A DNA stretch of 64,000 nucleotides from Thozetella sp. PMI_491 (taxonomy: Eukaryota > Ascomycota > Sordariomycetes > Chaetosphaeriales > Chaetosphaeriaceae), in contig MU270064.1 in the NCBI GenBank assembly GCA_021432635.1, positions 233,166 to 297,165 of the forward strand, in the 5' to 3' direction. Position numbers and translations under genes: made by a program. Under the pieces are notes generated by a model, which worked only from the letters and a program-made list of their open reading frames with translations, made no database searches and was not told the DNA's origin. Shown in pieces: positions 11,774-21,956 of this stretch (its first letter is position 1; every line of letters begins with the position of its first letter).

Positions 11774-12674
11774 TTACTCCTCGTCCATAAAGACTTTAAT
11801 ATAGTCCTTTATCATTCCCATATCACCGATGTCAACGGCCCAGTTGTCACAGAATGACTTGAAGTTGCCATGCTCCTTTTTGATAAACTTGAGCTCACTT
11901 ACGGTGAGACGAGTTTTCTTTTGCACCACCGGAATGTTCTCGACGTGCTTTTCAGCGCCGAATTTCTTGGCCAAAATGTTGTCAAGGTCGTGGCCGACGC
12001 CATCGTCCTTGACTGGAGTGTCCTCGAGGTGCTTGTTGACATTCTCCTTGCTACGCTCGGACTCGGTATCCGTCTTTTCCTCGACTGAATCTTCGTTGGA
12101 ATAGTACCCAACACTGGGAGCCTTGCCGGTAGACTTCGTACCCGATTTTTTGGCGGTTTTGATTCGCTTCTAGACATTGTAAGCACTGAGAGATGAAGAT
12201 GGACAAGCTTGAGCTCACCGAGTTGGGTGCATTCTTGGTTTTCACTGCAAAGCGCTTCTTGGATGCTGCCACGGCCTCCACAAACGCTACCACGGCCTTC
12301 TTAAATGCTGCCACGGCCTCCTCGTGCGCTGTCACGGCCTCCTCGAGCGCTGCCTCGGCCTCCGCGTACGCTGTCAGGGGCTGCTTGGATGCTGCCACGG
12401 CCTTCTTGGAGGCTGCCATAGCCTCGGCGTGCGCTGTCATGACCTTCTTATATGCTGCCGCGGCCTCCTCGAGCGCTGCCACGGCCTCTGCGAGCGCTGT
12501 CACGGGCTTGGAGGCTGTCTCGGGCTTCTTGGAGGTCGATGCTTGAATACCACTCGCCTTCGCAGATCCTCCTGCAGAAGTCCCTTTTTTCTTCATACCC
12601 GCAGCCAGCTCCTCGAAAGTGGAATCTTCCATCTTTTGGTTGGCTGTGACGATGGCGAAAGCCATCTTGCGCAT
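11774..12674 (-). CDS. Heptad-repeat protein of unknown function
   Basis: Exons 12674-12219 and 12169-11774. The 49-nt intron has donor GTGAGC, a CTTAC branch and acceptor TAG. Joining gives 283 residues. Three parts are visible: an N-terminal stretch (MEDSTFEELAAGMKKKG) that resembles the end of a small helical DNA-binding module; residues 58-141, twelve consecutive 7-residue units of the type V-A-A-x-E/K-E/K-A; and a charged C-terminus (about 153-283) beginning with a Lys-rich patch (KRIKTAKKSGTK), possibly nuclear-targeting, and ending in a compact acidic region. The repeat should form a long Ala-rich helix. Another ATG at 12706 (MPPEKSAADP), in better sequence context, is out of frame by one base, so the true N-terminus may be longer and the gene may carry a frameshift. 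No family recognised. Confidence 0.7.
12252..12503 (-). repeat. Twelve tandem 21-bp units inside the heptad protein gene
   Basis: Coding minisatellite: each 21-bp unit gives one heptad, such as VAALEEA, VTAHEEA, VAAFKKA or VAASKQP. Units have diverged in the middle positions, while Ala and the flanking small or hydrophobic residues are kept. No unit breaks the frame. Confidence 0.85.
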
Positions 12675-13847
12675 GTTGGGTCGGCAGCCGATTTCTCAGG
12701 CGGCATTTTCACTGTCCGGAAGAATGACAGAATGTCAGAATGGACCTTTTGGCTGTTTGGGTGAAGTATTTGAAAGGGAGTTAGGGAGCAGAAGTGGTTT
12801 GGATTTTTGAAGTTGTGAGTTTGCAGATGTAGATAGATGGGAGAGTGAGAAATTGTCGACTTTGAAGTTGCCATTTGGTAGGTTTGGAAGGGAAGAGACG
12901 AGATCAAGTGATCTGCATTTTGGGTTTGCACGTTGGGAATTGCTGAGAGGTGAGAGAGGAAGGGTCTCACCGTTGAAGTTGCGATTATCAAAAGTTGGCC
13001 AATTGACACACTGCCCCGATAAACGAGGTAGTACCTTCCACATGGCCGAAGGCCAACTCACCGAAGTAGCCAGACTTTGAAGAGGCTGAAATATTTAGCG
13101 CACGACTGCAAGAAATAAGCCAAATAATTAATAGCATAAGACAAGTAGTAGTTGTCCGGTGTGATGACATGTTTTTATATATATATTATTGCACAAGGTA
13201 ACACTGTCACGGCGCTGGCGGCGATGAACTGGATCTGTAGCCGTGTGTATTAAGAATGCACAAAATCTTAAGCTAAAGAGAGGAAGAAGGTAGACTAATA
13301 GCTACAGGTCCAGATGGATAGATATAGTGGTCAATTGAGACGCTGTATCACGTGGGTGCAAACGCATGGGACCATAACGCATGGGGATGACCCTGGGCCT
13401 CACAAACACCTCCCTTCTTATTAAACAAAACTTATAATTTTATACCCTTAAGAAAGTGACCTAACAGACTTATCTATCACTACCCAGCACGCCTAAGAAA
13501 AGGCGTTTAAGATAATGTTTTCTCGTTCTTACGGAGCTTTATCCCCTGTTATAATTTAATCAGTGGCCAAGAAGCTCCTATATATATATATATATATATT
13601 CTTTTCCTTTTTTCTTTTTTTAGCTTCCCCCTATGTTACTAACTTGCATCATTTTAATAGCCCCGCCTTATACGCTACGAGGCGCCGGTATTAGTCCCAA
13701 ACTACGGCTACTGGGCTGAGAGGTGATTTACATGTATAATTATACGTGTGTGCAAGTTTTACGCCTGCAGCGCGATTTACAGACCACACAACACTCTCCC
13801 TCTTTCAATATCTATCCCTTGAGACCCGACCACGATAATATAGGCCC
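12675..13847. other. Upstream region of the heptad gene, then AT-rich DNA
   Basis: On the minus strand 12710-13050 is pyrimidine-rich and looks like a leader or promoter. 13080-13850 is AT-rich with no reading frame and a short (TA)n tract near 13579-13599. The motif CGATAATATAG occurs at 13833 and again at 13861, across the end of the helicase relic. This looks like eroded repeat DNA. Confidence 0.4.
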
Positions 13848-14765
13848 CTAGGCCCGGCTACGATAATATAGCCCCGGTAGCCGAGCCACAATTAGAATCG
13901 TGGCCGGGCCATCCGTTGTTATTATGGTCCGTGGCCGGGCCTTCTGTCCCTGTGAGTTCCGCATGTGAATGTCTATCCTTGACTCGGCTGCAATGATTTT
14001 GTAGACATGGACGGTGTTTTCCTGCCCCATTCGATGCGAGCGCCCAATGATCTGGTTCTCACCCCCGGGGGTCCAACCCGGCGCTGCAATGATGATGTGA
14101 TTGGCACCTTGCAGGTTCAAACCCGCACCTCCGATGCCGTCGGTGAGAAGTAGGACAGATGTGCCACTATCCTTTTGATTAAAGTCTGCTTGAATGGTGG
14201 CACGTGCTCCCGCGTGCTCCCGCGGGATAGTCCCATTATACTCAGCGCACTTGAGGTCTGAGAATCGACGTGCGATAGCATGACACACAATGTCGAGGAA
14301 TTTTCGCCATTTAGAGATGATGATGATCTTGTCTCCAGTGTTCTCCTCTCGGATGCGCCCAACGAGACCCAAAATCGTGCTGACGCGCGGGGAAAAAAGT
14401 TTGTCGTCGCTAGCAGCCCGAATACGGTCAAGCCAGTTCCTCGCATCCTGCGGGTTGACCAGCTGGAGGGACCTTTTTCGAGAGAGAGCACGAAGGTGAA
14501 GGCGATCAAGAAGCTTTTCACGTAACTGCCGAGGTGGTTTCGCATTTCCAACGACGTACCAATGCGGGCTATCCTCTGTGAAGAGGGTCAGGTAGTCGTG
14601 TAGCTTCTTCTTGGACAAAATCTCCAAATGCCGAACCAGGAACTTCTCGATCAAGCGGCCTTGCGCTCGGAAAAGCTCCCGTCTGGCCCGCTTCGCAGTG
14701 GATCTCGCGTAGCTCTCCGCGTCAAGAATGAGATCTGCGGCTTCAGCCTCGAGGTCGGTAGACTC
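13848..14765 (-). pseudogene. SNF2-family helicase C-terminal domain relic
   Basis: The minus frame encodes a helicase C-terminal (RecA-2) lobe: GDKIIIISKWRKFLDIV (motif IV), LLLTDGIGGAGLNLQGA (motif V) and ENQIIGRSHRMGQENTVHVYKII (motif VI, typical SNF2 HRMGQ), in fragments here. A basic, helical segment precedes it (GRLIEKFLVRHLEIL). The reading frame has no ATG. Upstream it runs through ESTDLEAEAADLILDAES and is then cut by an in-frame TAA around 14778; protein-like sequence continues beyond the stop (SRIKKKRKGAYQETEG). The SNF2 N-terminal ATPase lobe with Walker A is missing. A dead 5'-truncated copy is the simplest reading; an unmodelled multi-exon gene is less likely because no good acceptor restores the frame. 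Confidence 0.7.
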
Positions 14766-15721
14766 ATCACCCCCTTCTTAGCCATATGTGGAAGGAGTAG
14801 TGCAGGATACATCGCTTCCTTCTGTCTCTTGATAAGCACCCTTGCGCTTCTTCTTGATTCTGGAGAGCTTGCAACGTTTCTGTAGGCTGCAAGCCAATAA
14901 TGGTCATTACATAGAATACCTTGAAGGGTCCTACCTTATGGGACCGGTGTGAATCGGTGTTACCAGATAATTCCTTAAAGGACAGAAAGACTAGTTCTGC
15001 CTGCGGTCCTTTCGCCTTAATGCGCGGCATATTTTGCTCCTTAGCTGGCTTCAGCGACTCTTTCTGTAAGTTTCTTGCCGGGGTCACCATCCGAAGTTCT
15101 GGGTGTATGGATCATCTCAAAGTATCTGGAGATGCTGGAGGAATGGGGATGGGAGGGAATGGATCGAACAAGGCACGTTGGGTGGGTTGCGTTGTATCAC
15201 ATCGCACTCACGTCAGAGTGAGACGTGCGAAAGGAAGAACTTAGTAGATTAGAACATAACCACCGGGTGGTTGCAGATTGATTAGAAAGTGAGAGTAAGG
15301 GTGAGAGGAAATTGCACAAAGGTGAGCTCTGATCTGGGCTTGTTGTCAGAAATGAAAGGAAAGACTGACGACCCAGGATCAAGTATCAACGTATTTCGCA
15401 AGGAATCCCCCGGAGGGAACTTTCTGCGGAGAGAGATGAAAGAGCTTAGGATTCTGGGTAGCTCTCTGCGGCAGGAGGATATCTATAGGGTTGAGGATGG
15501 GGATTGACATTTAAATCTTGCCTCTTGTTCATTACTTGGTCAATTTGCAAGTTTGCAAATGAGACTCGCTAAGGCGTTCTACGATGGCTGGACGGCCAAA
15601 AGTAATATGAAGACTGGTAGGGTTTTCAGGACAGGACGAGACAGGAATTCAGACGGAAAAGAAGGGGGAAGGAGAGTGATCTCTTTCAGCTACTTCCTGG
15701 GCCATGACCACCACCTCGCAG
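14766..15721. other. Remnant sequence upstream of the helicase relic
   Basis: A minus-strand frame at 15090-14767 (107 codons, starts MVTPARNLQKES) overlaps the relic in a different frame and may be another piece of the same dead gene. It holds no ATPase motif. 15100-15700 has no supported feature. Confidence 0.3.
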
Positions 15722-16681
15722 CTACCTCTTGATGCGGATAGCCACCACAAGACCGAATCCGGTCAGGCTTTCCCAAATGCCAAACTCATTCTCCCTCCTG
15801 AAAGTCACTTCTTCGGTGCGCACCGTCATGCTGACCCGGTCGTCCAGGCTATTGTCAAGGGGCCCAGGAGCGTCGAGCCCAACCGGAGCGACGGCCGGCG
15901 CTGGGGCAGCAGCAGGGGGGCCCGGCGGTGGGTCTTCAGTCCTCTTACGCCTCCAGCCCCATCCCGACTTCTTCTCCTCCTTGGCTTTCTCCACGATCGC
16001 TTGGATCTCCCTCCGCTCAACCCGCACTCTGGGTTTGGGCTGCAGATACGCTGCTAGCCTGCGCGCCATGCGCTCGTCCTGCCACCACCATGTCGTCTTG
16101 TTCACTGACCGCGAGGGGATGCCGTCGTCTTGGTCCCCGTCGTCATCGTCATCGTACATCCGGTCCGAAGACCCGGGCTCTACCGAGGTGATCCATGTGG
16201 AAACCGAGACGGTGCTCGGCAGGGAACTTCCCTTCTCGCCGCCGCCCTTGCCCCCCTTGCTGGCCTGGCTCTTGGGCGCTTCGACCCGGACCACCCTCAG
16301 GACTTCGCCCTCACGACGGCGTTCTAAGGCTCCACTCAGCGTGCTTCCCTTGGGAACTGCCGCGGCGGGCACGAGGGTCAGCTCTGCCACGGGAGGGCTG
16401 GGGGCCATGGCCCCGAGGTCGGATAAAAAGGTCTCTATGCGAGGGATTAAGAGGGTGATGAGATCAAGGTCGAAAGCCGCCTGTTGGGTCGAGTGTGCCT
16501 GCTCCGTGGCACGCATGCGATCCGGCAAGGCATGTATATGGGCGGCCAACGGCGCCGTCAGCGAGTCGGTGAAGGAGCCAGGAATGCGGGAGGGCCCGGA
16601 GCCTCCCGCGCTGGAGCCGGTGCTGAAGGTCTCCGTATAGGGCGGGGGCAGATCATCGAGAACGTCGGTTTCCTTTGACAT
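15722..16681 (-). CDS. Conserved fungal protein with an N-terminal PPxY motif
   Basis: Single exon, 319 residues. The start is the first ATG in the frame (16681), which gives a protein opening MSKETDVLDDLPPPYTETF. LPPPYTE is a PY motif, the type bound by WW domains of Rsp5/Nedd4 ubiquitin ligases. After a Ser/Gly-rich linker comes a helical part (about 40-105), a Lys/Gly-rich linker, an acidic run DDDDDGDQDD, a Trp-rich KTTWWWQDERMARRLAAYLQ block, a Lys/Arg-rich segment and a Pro/Ala stretch. The conserved-looking C-terminus ends EFGIWESLTGFGLVVAIRI, with a short hydrophobic end. The overall layout resembles uncharacterised ascomycete proteins. A ubiquitin-ligase adaptor or substrate role is inference from the motif alone. 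Codon use fits the neighbours. Confidence 0.75.
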   Translation of the reverse strand: MSKETDVLDDLPPPYTETFSTGSSAGGSGPSRIPGSFTDSLTAPLAAHIHALPDRMRATEQAHSTQQAAFDLDLITLLIPRIETFLSDLGAMAPSPPVAELTLVPAAAVPKGSTLSGALERRREGEVLRVVRVEAPKSQASKGGKGGGEKGSSLPSTVSVSTWITSVEPGSSDRMYDDDDDGDQDDGIPSRSVNKTTWWWQDERMARRLAAYLQPKPRVRVERREIQAIVEKAKEEKKSGWGWRRKRTEDPPPGPPAAAPAPAVAPVGLDAPGPLDNSLDDRVSMTVRTEEVTFRRENEFGIWESLTGFGLVVAIRIKR

Positions 16682-19221
16682 GTTTTCAGAGGAGAATAGA
16701 GGCCGTGGAATGCGGCGCGCCAGGCAGAGTCCGCTGTTCCTTTTGGCCACCTCGAGAAGGGCCGTGTCAGACGATCCACCCAGGGGTGCCGTCCAGGTGA
16801 GGCTCTTGTGCCGGGTCGATCTGCCCTGCGGACAAAGCGAGAGACTGAGCAGAGGGTGCGAAAGCCACGCTGAGCCCTGCCCGTGGGGAGGAGGAAGGCA
16901 CGATTGCTAGGTATGCTACGGACAGGCTGCCTTAGGCAGGATCGATCATTCAAGAAACTCTGCCCCTTCAAGGTTCTTGTGTTTGCTGGGTTCGGTGCTC
17001 CAGAGGCTAAACGGAGCCAGTCAGAGGGCGCAGTGAGCGGCGTGAAGGGCGTCGTCGATAAGAAATAACCGGAACAGTGGTCAAGGTTGAAAGACAGCAG
17101 GGAGATTGTAGCCCACGTTTGCCTTGGATCGGACGGTCGCAGCTCCAAGGCGTTTCACAGGCGGCGCCGAGGGGGGGCTGTGAGTGGCCCAACCCGGTAT
17201 GCGGCCTAAGGCGGCGGAACGGAATACCTAGCGATCTACCTATGGGCAGAGAGAGGGAGGACGGAAGGCGGGCCCCGGTCAAGAATGCGGCAAGCCGAGG
17301 GAGGGTGGGGAGAGAGAGCCTATCTGCCACTAGGTACTAGGTATTCATGGGTAAGATCATTCCAAGACGGGTATACTGTGAACTTTCACCCCAGCATCGC
17401 CCGACTGACCTGCATCGCCACGCGCCGAGCTCGTGCCTCTCCCCAGCCGTTCCCCACACCAAAATGAACAAACAATCGGGGCCGATAGCAGACATTGCAA
17501 AGCTACCCCAGCGTTGCCCGACTTCTTAGGCACTAAGACAGGGAAGGTTCGGCCTGCATTGCCGCTGGCAAAATGTGCTTGGCAAGCGGATGTTGCCTTC
17601 CAAACGATATGGCAGCAATGCGACGGGGATAGTTTCGAAGCCAGCCAAAGTGCATCAGCATGCTTACCCATCTGCAGGTCGTGGTATGGCTGCGCGGATG
17701 CGGAGGAGATCGGAAAGCTATTATTACCTCATAGAGGGAACTAGCTCTGGGGTTGCTTGGGTGCTTGGATGCCTGTTGTTCGTTGACTCACTGCAGTCGA
17801 TCCAAGTGCGCGAATGCTTGGACCAGACGAGCCGTCCGTTCCGATCGCGAGAGATGCGATTGGGACTGGGCCGGGATAGCGGGGCGAACGGGGGGAGCAG
17901 CGAGTAGCCCGACGTCAGGAGGGCTCACGGGACCGCCAACGGTGGAGCAGTCCGGTAGGAACTTTGCCGTCTTGGCCCGCCACCACTGCTTCTAGAAACC
18001 TGTGCTGACCGTGTTTGCCATGCACTTTACGGCACCGAGGGAGGTAGCGAGGTAGATTCTGTGGATTCTAGGGGACCTCACCGGCGGACGCCGCCTTGGG
18101 TAGCACAAAAAAGGTGCCTGGCCAGTGGGGGTGGGGTAGGGGTAGCCTTCCATTATTTTTTGGACGCCACCGCCAACCACTACGGCGCCGCGCCAGGCAG
18201 ACCTCAAGGCGGAAGTGGGCTGTCCAGACAAAACGCTCATAGCGCATGACCCGACTGGAACGCAAACGTAGCCGCTGTCCAAGCTCCCGGAAGATGGCAC
18301 CAGCGCCCACATCGGGATACCGAGACGGAGGGAGCTGCACCTTGGCGCGCTTCAACAGAGCTCTACCTGAGCTTTCCTGCTTGCTTGCTTTTCTTGCTTG
18401 CTTGGTCGTCCATCCATCCATCCATCCAGCTTGCTCCAGCCGCAGACTTGGCCGGGAGGGAAGAGGCCAGACGAAGCGGCAAACCATGACCAGTGTGAGG
18501 CCCACGCCCTGCTGAGCAATGGGCAGACTCTGGCGGCGCTGCTGGATAGCCAGACGTTCGCGTGCCTTGGCTCCTTCTTGGCTGAAAGGAGCTGTGATTC
18601 AGGGGTGGGTCCCCTGGAAGTAAAGGGCCCCGACTCAAATTGGTAGAACCCATACCGGATCGTCGCACAGCCTTGGGCTCCTCGGTATCCCCTTGGAGAA
18701 CAGGCATACAAGTGAGAAACGGACAAATAAGCGTAGATGCATACCTATAGATATATTAACCACCTTTTTGGCGGCCTGCCTTGGGTTTCTGCTCCCAGCC
18801 AGTCGATATCATTGCATCTTCCAGGGGCTTTGCCTTCGAAGCACGCATCAAGCCGCCCACCCACACACAAGCACACAACCCCTCTCTCCCTTTCTCCGTC
18901 TCTACCCTCTACCTCGTCTCGTATATCTCGGTATCCTATCTCCACCGTATCCTGCCATTGTCCTTCCGTAATTTCCTGCCTTTTTCCGAGAGCCGATTCC
19001 AAGCCACCCCTTCTTCCATCCTTCAGCTCTCCCACGGTACGGCAAAGTCGCCGAGGACACCACCTCCATCGTCGTCGACTATAAAACCCACCCTTCCCAT
19101 CCTCTCCAGCTCAGGTTCCTCTTGGTCCTCTTAGCGACTTCTAGCGGCTTTCAGCGTCGTAGCCTTCATTTTCACTACCTTTTCCTTACCTCTCTAATTC
19201 CCTAATCCGCAACCCGTCACG
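16682..19221. other. Intergenic with the flotillin promoter and long leader
   Basis: No gene is supported. A CCAT microsatellite lies about 18410-18428. From about 18870 to 19200 the plus strand is a long pyrimidine-rich tract (CTCTCTCCCTTTCTCC-like), typical of a highly expressed fungal 5' leader, leading to the flotillin ATG at 19222. Confidence 0.45.
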
Positions 19222-20864
19222 ATGGCCTCCTACAGCATCGCCGCGCCGGACGAGTACCTTGCCATCACTGGTATGGGTATTCGGACCATCAAAATCTGCA
19301 AAGCAGCTTGGGTTTGGCCCTTCCAGCGATGCGTGCGCTTCAGCGTCCAGCCGCACGACTATGCTATGAACCTGCAGGCCATGACCAAGGAGGTGCGCCG
19401 TGCCCCACTCGCCCAAACCGTCACTTACACGCATCCTAACCATGCTCGCAGAAACTCCAATTCCTCCTCCCTGTAGTCTTTACCATCGGTCCCGATGTTA
19501 ATCAGCGCGGGGCCAATTCTAAGCTCCCAGGAAACGAGCCCGCCGCCCCGGCACATGCCGGGGACGAGCACTCGACGCACCCGGACGATCACGGCTATGA
19601 CAACCGCCGCGAGGACCGGGGAGACGCGCTTATGAAGTATGCCATGCTTCTCGCCGATTCTGGCGCCAAGAAGTCCAGCAGCCAGAACCATCAGTTTCTT
19701 GAGAACATCGTCAAGGGCATCATCGAGGGTGAGACGCGTGTGCTGGTCTCTAGCATGACCATGGAGGAAATCTTCACGGAACGCGAGGTCTTCAAGCGCC
19801 GCATCTTCCGCAACATCCAGGGAGAACTGAGTCAGTTCGGCCTGCGTATTTACAACGCGAACGTGAAGGAGCTTCGCGATGCTCCGAATAGCATCTACTT
19901 CGAGTCCCTCTCGCGCAAGGCGCACGAGGGTGCCACCAACCAGGCGCGTATCGACGTGGCGGACGCCCAGCTCCGCGGTAACGTCGGTGAGGCCCAGAGG
20001 AAGGGTGAGCAAGAGCGTGAGATCGCAAAAATCAATGCCGAGACGGCTGTCCAGAAGACGGAGCGGGATATCGAGCGGGCGTCGGCCGAGGCCACCCTCG
20101 CCACCAAGAAGGCGGCGCTCGACCGGGATGTCGAGATTGCCCGTATCCAGGCCACGCGCCAGACCGAGGCCAACGACGAAGAGCTCAAGCGCGAGGTACA
20201 GGTCAAGCGCGCGGCGGCCGAGATGGAGCGCCTGCGTGCCAGCGACGTCGTCAAGGCCACCATCGCCCGCGAGTCGCAGCAGCAGGCTGCCGACGCCCAG
20301 GCCTACGCGGTGCAGGCCGATGCCAAGGCCAACTACGAGAAGAGCAAGCAGACGACCGACGCCGGCGTCTACAAGCTCAAGGCCGACACCGACGCGTCCG
20401 TCTACCAGATGCAGCAGCAGGCCGACGCTGCCAACTACGCCGCGGTCAAGAACGCCGAGGCCGAGCTGCAGCGTAGCCTCAAGGAGGCTGAGGGTATGAG
20501 CGCCATGGCTGACGCCTACGGCCGCCTCAGCCAGGCCTTTGGCGGCCCCGCCGGCCTGCTGCAGTACATGATGATCGAGAAGGGCACGTACGTGTCGCTG
20601 GCCAAGGCCAACGCCGAGGCCATCCGCGGCCTGCAGCCCAAGATCAGCGTGTGGAACACGGGCGCTCAAGCCGGCGAGGGCGCCCCCGGAAACCAGACCA
20701 GCGTCGACACCATGCGCAACATCTACCAGATGCTGCCGCCGCTCATGACCACCATCAACGAGCAGACGGGCATTACCCTCCCCGAGTGGCAGTTTGGCCG
20801 CCTCGCCGGTCAGATGTCGCAGCTGGAGCGTAGCGGCAAGCAGAGCAAGGTCAACGGCGAGTAA
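19222..20864 (+). CDS. Flotillin-like SPFH/band-7 membrane scaffold protein
   Basis: Exons 19222-19392 and 19452-20864. The 59-nt intron has donor GTGCGC, branch CTAAC and acceptor CAG; it joins MTKE to KLQFLLPVVFTIGPDV and gives 527 residues. The N-terminal half is the SPFH/PHB domain (MGIRTIKICKAAWVWPFQRC, NLQAMTKEKLQF, then VLVSSMTMEEIFTEREVFK). The middle (about 220-410) is a long Ala/Glu-rich coiled coil with the flotillin EAELQRS signature. The C-terminus (LQYMMIEKGTYVSLAKANAEAIRGLQPKIS, in part) is the flotillin-specific tail. Cys near positions 30 and 39 could be palmitoylated. It matches the Aspergillus FloA type, which marks plasma-membrane microdomains and affects hyphal growth. 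A 25-residue Pro/His/Asp-rich insert precedes the conserved GDALMKYAMLLA block. Confidence 0.93.
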
Positions 20865-21956
20865 ACATCGTCGCCTACCCGCGGCCCATCCCTGTACGGA
20901 GCATACATCGCCGCGCCATTCCACGTGCCGGCACCATGAAATTGTAGACTAGCCACGAGACGATCATTTTCTCTCTGCTTACCCCGTGTATTCTCTCTAG
21001 TTTGCTTTCCTTTGTCTCTGGCTTTTCCCTTTTGTCCGAGGGGTTGGGGTGGGGTGGCGGCATTGATTTTTCACCGACGGACGGGGCTCTTCATCAGACT
21101 GGGTAAAGAAGGCAGGAGGTCCGGCCGTTTTTTTGTCCTTGTTAACGTAGTTGATACCACTAAGCAGTCTTTTCAAAAAAATAAGAATTTCTTGTACACC
21201 TTCGTCTAGCCGTCACCGATGTGGAAGGAGAGCCAAGCAGCGCTTCGCTTGTTAAGACCCGTTGATAATAAGAGGTCTCCCGGCGCCATGCCGAGATAGG
21301 ACTAAACAATAAGAGAGGATCATAGTATGGTCTGAAGATACCTTCGGTTTCTAGGTTGGCTCTAGGTCTAAATCGGGTCGACATGCACGTAGTTTAGAGG
21401 GTGCCAGCGGAGAGAGTAAGTGTAGACGAGATATTGCCGCAGATTACAGGGATCATTAGCGGCCGAGTGGTTGGTATATGTAAACAAAAAGAGGTGTAGT
21501 GTCAGGGGTACCAGCGGTCATGTGAGATAAGACCTACAGCTAGAATAAGAAATTCTTCATGTGGCTGCGCACGATCTGCTTCCAACAACGGTCGTAGGCA
21601 GGGCTATCTTATAGTAACCAAGAGTTCGTGATACTACGACCATAGCAGCAAATTACTACTAAAACGGTGGTAAACAGGACTTGAGGTGATTTTAGCCTTG
21701 GCCTCGATCTTCGCCAAAGGGCATATCAAGACATGCGAACCGGACAAGCAAGCCGCTAGCAAGATCGCGAATCAAGCACCAAGGGATCATGGGGCAAAGA
21801 GAGAAGTCTCACATCATAAGGGCAGAGACTAGAGAGCGCCTTTTAGTCTATCGAGATGCTCCTAACACTTTATTCCATTTACAATTATGTGCAGCTAGCC
21901 AACCCCACCAACCTCGATCTCTCTCACCGGGTCTCACGAGTGTGCCCCGTAGGACC
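20865..21956. other. Intergenic between flotillin and palA (convergent)
   Basis: 3' regions of two converging genes. T-rich stretches near 21128-21190 may hold polyadenylation signals of flotillin. No gene or repeat supported. Confidence 0.35.

Noticed and set aside
13579-13599. (TA)n tract as target-site or element terminus
   Set aside because: Simple microsatellite with no inverted repeats or open frame beside it.
1084-16681. The left 16 kb as a secondary-metabolite gene cluster
   Set aside because: Tailoring-type enzymes are present but there is no synthase, transporter or pathway regulator, and the genes have unrelated localisation.
19425-20924. 499-codon minus-strand frame over flotillin
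   Set aside because: Leu/Gly/His-rich shadow opposite the Ala/Glu coiled coil; no homology signals.
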